Source: Schistosoma mansoni (taxonomy: Eukaryota > Platyhelminthes > Trematoda > Strigeidida > Schistosomatidae). Taken from it: DNA of 64,000 nt. The DNA lies in the NCBI RefSeq assembly GCF_000237925.1, contig NW_017386098.1, positions 62,001 to 126,000 of the forward strand, read 5' to 3'. Positions 58,810-64,000 of this stretch are shown here, one piece after another (within the stretch, counting starts at the first letter, position 1; the number at the start of each line of letters is the position of its first letter). A program made the translations under genes and the position numbers. The notes below the pieces were generated by a model. That model did not search any database. It saw nothing but the letters and a program-made list of their open reading frames with translations, and had not been told where the DNA came from.

Positions 58810-60002
58810 GGTAAATCTTAAAGTAATAGTCTATGGGTTAAAATAAAGCTTATAATGAGAGGAACATGTTTAGTTAGTTAACAATTATACAATAAAAATA
58901 TATGTATCATATTGTTCCATAAATAGTTCTCAAGTCACCATTCATAATTCTCTTCTCGATGTGAAAATATTACAGGAAAGATCGCAGTAAATGTCTTTGT
59001 CTCTTTCGGGCTTTCACCTAATACTAATTTGAATGAGCGAGGTCGTCGTTGTAAATCCTTTTTGGAGATGGTGTTTTTAATAATATTTGTGCATGAAAGT
59101 CTGTATTCTTACATCATAGGGGTGAGTCAGCAAATATTTTTAACAAGTAAATTATTGTGGTCTTTAAATTTCTATCAGGCTGAATGTTTTACTCACGGTT
59201 ATTGAGATTCTGGAAAACTAGACGGTGTCTGTTTTTCGATCCGATAAGTGATACCGAAGGCTTTTACCGAGGCAGATTTCTCTTGCAAAATCAATCGCAA
59301 TTAGGTTGATCGTTAAATCATTAGGTGTTCTAAGGATATCTCTAGCTTAAATTATTCACAGGTGACCTCGAGAATCTTGCATTTCTTTGGAAAGAGTAAT
59401 GAAATAAATATTCAAGTGCCTCCTTACAATTATGTTTCCAAACGGCAGACTGAACGAAGGGCTAGAAGTTTCAGAGAAATATTTTTCAAGCTAAAGGGAG
59501 TTACAATCTAAGGAGTGTCTTGTAATAAACATCAACATCTCCAACATGCTGTTATCAAGGAATTTTTCATTAGGTTCAGGAATGGTGCTTCTGAAACATT
59601 TCGTACATATGTTGAAAGTTGAAGGGTTCCTAATCTACCCACTCGATCCTCATAGATCAGTCACATTATCACGAGTAAGCTACAAAATCGCTTGACAAAC
59701 AGATGCGTTTTATGGCAGTTTAATCTATCTTCAGGATCAGTGAAATATCACTGAGCCTTAGCCAAATTATCCATCAGCCTGATATGTTCTTAGGTTAGAC
59801 GGAGAATCACTGAATGTTGAATAATTTATCAGGTATTGTCACAATCAAGACCAATGAAGAATAGTCAGTTGTGCTCCATAGACTGGCCCATGTGGCGATA
59901 TCCTTGACTTATACTCCTCCAATCTGTTTTCTATGGTAAACTGTTTTGTTTTGGTAAAATCCTTTAGGAGCCGCTTTACCTGATTTCACAACAGGGTGAG
60001 CC
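58810..60002. other. Intergenic, no supported feature
   Basis: No open frame or repeat that I recognise up to the LTR start. Confidence 0.5.
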
Positions 60003-60318
60003 TGTTGGGGATGCTAGATCCCCAGAAATCACGTGATGAACGTCTCATTTTCGTAACTTTATTTTGGAAACTTGAATCTTTCATTTTTGCACCAAAAGCG
60101 CCCGTTTTTGCCCTTAATTTATATTTCCCATCTGGGAGGAACTTAAATGTTATTGATTCGTTTCCTCTTTCGGTATGCTATTTAGTGACGTTTCCCAAGG
60201 ACATTTTTGTACTATATATATACGCTTGAGTTGTGTGCTTGTTTGTCCGTGTTTCCTGCTGCTAGTGGAATATATATATATTTCCTAGCTGAATCTAGTA
60301 TTATCTCTTAAGTTAACA
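60003..60318 (+). repeat. 5' LTR of the Gypsy fossil
   Basis: TG...CA ends, TATA-like ACTATATATATACG near 60210, and a polypurine- and primer-like GGGCTGGGAAAAGC just after the end. No matching 3' LTR lies in the window. Confidence 0.55.
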
Positions 60319-61950
60319 GGGCTGGGAAAAGCTTAGCTTGTCCTGCTGTAAAGTTGCTGACTTTCGTCATGTTCTTCTGCCCTAGATGATATTGTAACCT
60401 CTTCGAACGTAGCAGTGGCAGTAAGGCTGGTGCAAGCATGGGTCCCGCAAAAGTGGAAATATTGCTGGAACAGCGGCTGAAACCTATCCAGATGTTGAAA
60501 GACAAAAATCACGCCTACCTCACAACCTAGCACACCTAATTCTACTACGGCACTGTTAATTGATGGCATTTCAAACTGTTATGCAAAATTTCACTACGAT
60601 CCTAATGCCAATGATACTTTTGACATGTGGTTCAGGAGTTATGAAAATCTGTTTAAATTTGATTTTGCCAATCCAGCTGATGCTCGGAAGGTTCAGTTGC
60701 TACTTCAAAAATCGGGTCCAAGTGAGTTAGATGAGTACTACATTTTGATCGTGCTTCTGAATCTACGTGACCGCTCATGTTTTCATACTGTCCAGTCATT
60801 AATTCAACAGTTTGGAGATAACTCCCGATTCCTCGATACACATTATCTTTGTTTGAAGCTGATTATAACGAAGACGCTGGCTTTCTTACTCCTGTGGGCA
60901 TCGTCAACCACGAATATGAAATCTCTCGACCGAAGATCAGTTTAAAGCCCTCATCCTCATCTGCAGTCTCTAATCGCAAAAATTTAGTGACCCTCGACCT
61001 AGATCGTTGTGTCGATACTGCCAGGACGTAAAACTGACTCTTAGTAATGTTGCAAATGTATGTCATTATCTAATTAATCTTCAGCTCAACACTACAATGG
61101 TTCAGTGTGGTGGTTCCTGTCGCCCAGAAAGTTATGTATAACAACAACTATCCAACCCAGCAAAACTCAAGCCTTCTATTTTTAGCCAATCTCTCCTGAA
61201 CTCAGTCCAACTAACGAAGACTAGTCCTCCGGCTCCCAACTGGCAATGCAGCGCGTGTCATTTTGTATGAACCTGTTCGTCCAAACGATGTTGTTTCAGG
61301 AGACACAAGTTTATTGGTCACAACCATGGATTCTGTTAATGTCATGAACCAGATCGATCACCACATCTGTCCAGAAGTATTAGAAATACACCTTTCACAT
61401 CCCACACAAATTAGCTGAACCTAATAGCGTCCTGTCATGGAACAACCCCTGGTAAGTGGCAGTTGATTGCTCCTAATACTAATGGGATTTCATTTAGATT
61501 GCAAGTATATACAGCATCAGACGTTACCATTATCTCGGAAGTTTGGATCAAAATAGTTATTCCACTTAAGAAGTCAACAACATAGAAATCTGGAAAAGCT
61601 TTTGGCAGTTATCAGCGTTTGTTGGAACAATTAGGTTATGATGTTTTTCCGAGATTCGATGTTCACAGGGGTATGTTGCGTAATGCCGGCTGATCTACAT
61701 TTATTTGGTTTAGATTAGTTCGAACAGGCTCAGCTAGCTGACGTCATGCCAATTACCGCATACCACCTGGTAGGATATCCTCCTGATCTGGAAGCAAATA
61801 CAACAAAGTTAATGGCGTAGTTCTCAACCATCTTCCAGATTTCAGGCATACAGTTTCAACAGTTTCGGAACTCAGACCAGTTCATTTTGGTCTTGCTTGT
61901 TTCAGTAACTGAACCACATGAGGTAAGAGAGATAATGTCTAGACTATGAC
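60003..61950 (+). mobile_element. Ty3/Gypsy LTR retrotransposon fossil (CsRn1-like), broken
   Basis: A 5' LTR of about 316 bp (60003-60318) starts TGTTGGGGATGC, ends GTTAACA and has a TATA-like run before a short transcript leader. A gag region follows at about 60560-60950, with the WFRSYENLF and LRDRSCF style of schistosome Gypsy gag. A protease-like stretch around 61480-61560 and a linker toward the reverse transcriptase around 61680-61760 come next. No intact reverse transcriptase, integrase or 3' LTR is seen. It is broken in many places and looks old. The right boundary is approximate. Confidence 0.7.
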
Positions 61951-64000
61951 GAATACAAGCAAATACGCCTCCACTTCCTAGCAAACATTGTTAATTTGAA
62001 TAGCGCGCTAACAAAGACATCGTGGAGACAAAGTCACATTGATTAGTTGGCGCTCACCTATGCATAAAATCTGTACGAAATCAGCAGTATGTGTCGACAA
62101 TTCTGGATCGACGTTATAGGATTTTTATCAAGTCCCAAAGAATTTATACAATACGTAGAGCAAAGTTCAGATAGTTACGAAACGTGTTTACGAGAAAGAA
62201 TATCTCAATTTTGAACAAATCATCACCGTGTTCAGAATCTACCAAGGGGAGAAACAAACTATAACAGATGTCGAAGCACATCAAAAACAATATTGATTCG
62301 TGCACTGTTCTAGGCCTAGATAAAGCCAATCTAAAGTGCTCATTAAATACAATTTATTATGAGGGGGAAGACTATCAAAAAAGAGGTAAGTAGCTTCGAG
62401 GCGATTTTACAATTGCGTCTGTGCAGTATGATGCCTCGTTAACTGACTCTCTAGAATTTTAATCAAAGTAACAAGAGCCAAGATATATTGAAATTCTATT
62501 AAGGTTGGAATAATACCAAGTGTTAACAAACTTCTTGTCCGGATGAAACGTCGTAAAGAGTGAATGAACAGGACAAGTCACCATTGAACTCATTACGCTA
62601 CAACCTTTTATTTTGTACTCTATTCAGTTTCCCAATTCCATCTTAACCACTCTACTCCACTTCCACCCAAATTCAAAAACCTGCTGACATGATTAGATTT
62701 TACACTCATATATTCTTCGAGCTACATTTTTTTCAAGTCAGTGTCTACTTAACGAAATGATAATAACAAATTCCAACACCCCATTAGATAAATTTTTCAT
62801 TAAGTTTTAAAACAAATTACCCTTCCCTCGATCCACAGGGATCATAACAAACAGTCATTTAGACCCTACCTATTAAGGGTATTCGTGTACTTGGACAGTC
62901 CCCTCAACAAGGTTTAAAAACGTAAAGTTTAAGGTGGTTCTAATCGTCTCCCGGTCAACATATTCAGCACTGCATAACATGACTTGAAAGAACTTTGACT
63001 TGATATCACTGTCAAAGTTTGTACGTCATTTATATTATTGACGACTATGGTTTAGTAATATTTGAATTTGCGTGTGCATTATGAGTTTCTGGTTCTCGAG
63101 GAAAATACTGTTTGTAAGGGATTGATATGGATTGTAGTTCAGAGTGTGAAGAAATATAATTTACTAGTAAGCTGAACCTTTCTGCGTTGGATTTTCAAAT
63201 TTTAATCTTCTAGTACCCTCTTCCAAATGTTGTTTGGGGGAATTTTATCCAGTTTGTTGGTGGATAGATGCATTTTGGTTAGTGTTAAAGCTTATTAACG
63301 TGTAAACTATTTACGCTAGAGTTAGGCGAATTATAGGATCATGCTTCTACTACACGTCATGGACCACACTATTTACTTCAAGTGCAAATTTAATAGTCAT
63401 ATTCTACCTGAGTCGCTTCATAAAAATCAAGGTGTCAAACAGTGAGAGCCTATTAACATTACTAATATGCCTTTTCTATAACTGTTTCACGACTTATTTA
63501 GCGATCACTGAATGCGAAATCTCATCGGAAAAAAGTTGTTCCACAAGGAAAATATTTACCTGGGCCATCTTCCACTAGGCTAGTCGAAAACGTAATTTAA
63601 TTAGTATCCTATCCTAAATCCGCGATGAAAGTTAGCATAAATTAATCTCAGAAACATGTAAAGAGCTCACCAAAGACCACAGTCCTTACAAAAACCTAAC
63701 TTTCCTCTGATACCATGCTATGTTAAGTAGGAGTGAGAACTGTGGTGATAATCGGATGTAACAGGGAATATAAAGGGAAGGTATTAATAGCATATGTGAA
63801 CAGCCATTTTGAAGCCATAATGCTGCATAATAACAGGCTAGATGGACTACAGGAGTCCTGCTGGTGCACCTTTCATGTTGTCTCTATCAACAGTCCTATA
63901 GTATGAATGAATCGTTCCTACATAAGTAATGACGAACTTGAAGAAATAAAATACTTCAAGGGGCACTCGGTACAAGGTGGTAGAAGGACTGGTGGCCGTT
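61950..64000. other. Unassigned right edge
   Basis: Part may still be decayed retroelement up to about 62400. Beyond that I see no gene, repeat copy or RNA gene that I can support. Confidence 0.4.

Noticed and set aside
60333-60569. - strand frames over the Gypsy LTR and gag (also 60308-60505, 60653-60841, 60863-61066)
   Set aside because: Opposite the fossil element and without domains.

Overview
The window is AT-rich animal DNA with GT-AG introns, one of them only 32 nt long, and a dense load of retroelements. The repeat set points to a blood fluke, genus Schistosoma: SR2-like RTE LINEs, tRNA-derived SINEs carrying hammerhead ribozymes (the SMα type), Penelope-like elements, a Merlin DNA transposon and a CsRn1-type Ty3/Gypsy fossil. 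The genus is an inference from these families; I cannot name the species. No prokaryotic features are present.

Two host genes can be read exon by exon. PRIM2 (DNA primase large subunit) lies on the + strand in five coding exons between 11553 and 22418, giving 515 residues with all four iron-sulfur cysteines. An OVO-type four-C2H2-finger transcription factor lies on the - strand in four exons between 45232 and 38919, giving 615 residues. A third, unrecognised + strand gene ends at 10008, about 1.5 kb before PRIM2; only its last three small coiled-coil exons are clear.

Layout: 1-1569 no clear gene; 1583-4743 full-length but mutated RTE LINE (- strand) with a 13-bp target duplication; 4757-9449 decayed CR1-type LINE and a 127-bp perfect inverted repeat; 9450-10008 tail of the small gene; 10360-10970 GC-richer unclassified repeat; 11553-22418 PRIM2, with a Penelope remnant in intron 2, an LTR-like fossil and LINE remnant in intron 3, and another LINE scrap in intron 4; 24868-25042 SINE with hammerhead; 25836-28806 Penelope-like element arranged as a large palindrome; 31303-32414 complete Merlin transposon; 32423-38510 mostly featureless with one LTR-like fossil; 38919-45232 OVO gene; 41744-41940 second hammerhead SINE in OVO intron 2; 51782-54871 second RTE LINE, containing a 200-base run of N; 60003 to about 61950 a broken Ty3/Gypsy fossil.

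The most striking object is the Merlin element: 24-bp terminal inverted repeats, a perfect 8-bp target duplication and a transposase that becomes one open 294-residue DDE protein if a 32-nt GT-AG micro-intron is removed. Next are the hammerhead ribozymes and the near-identical 823-bp inverted arms of the Penelope-like element.
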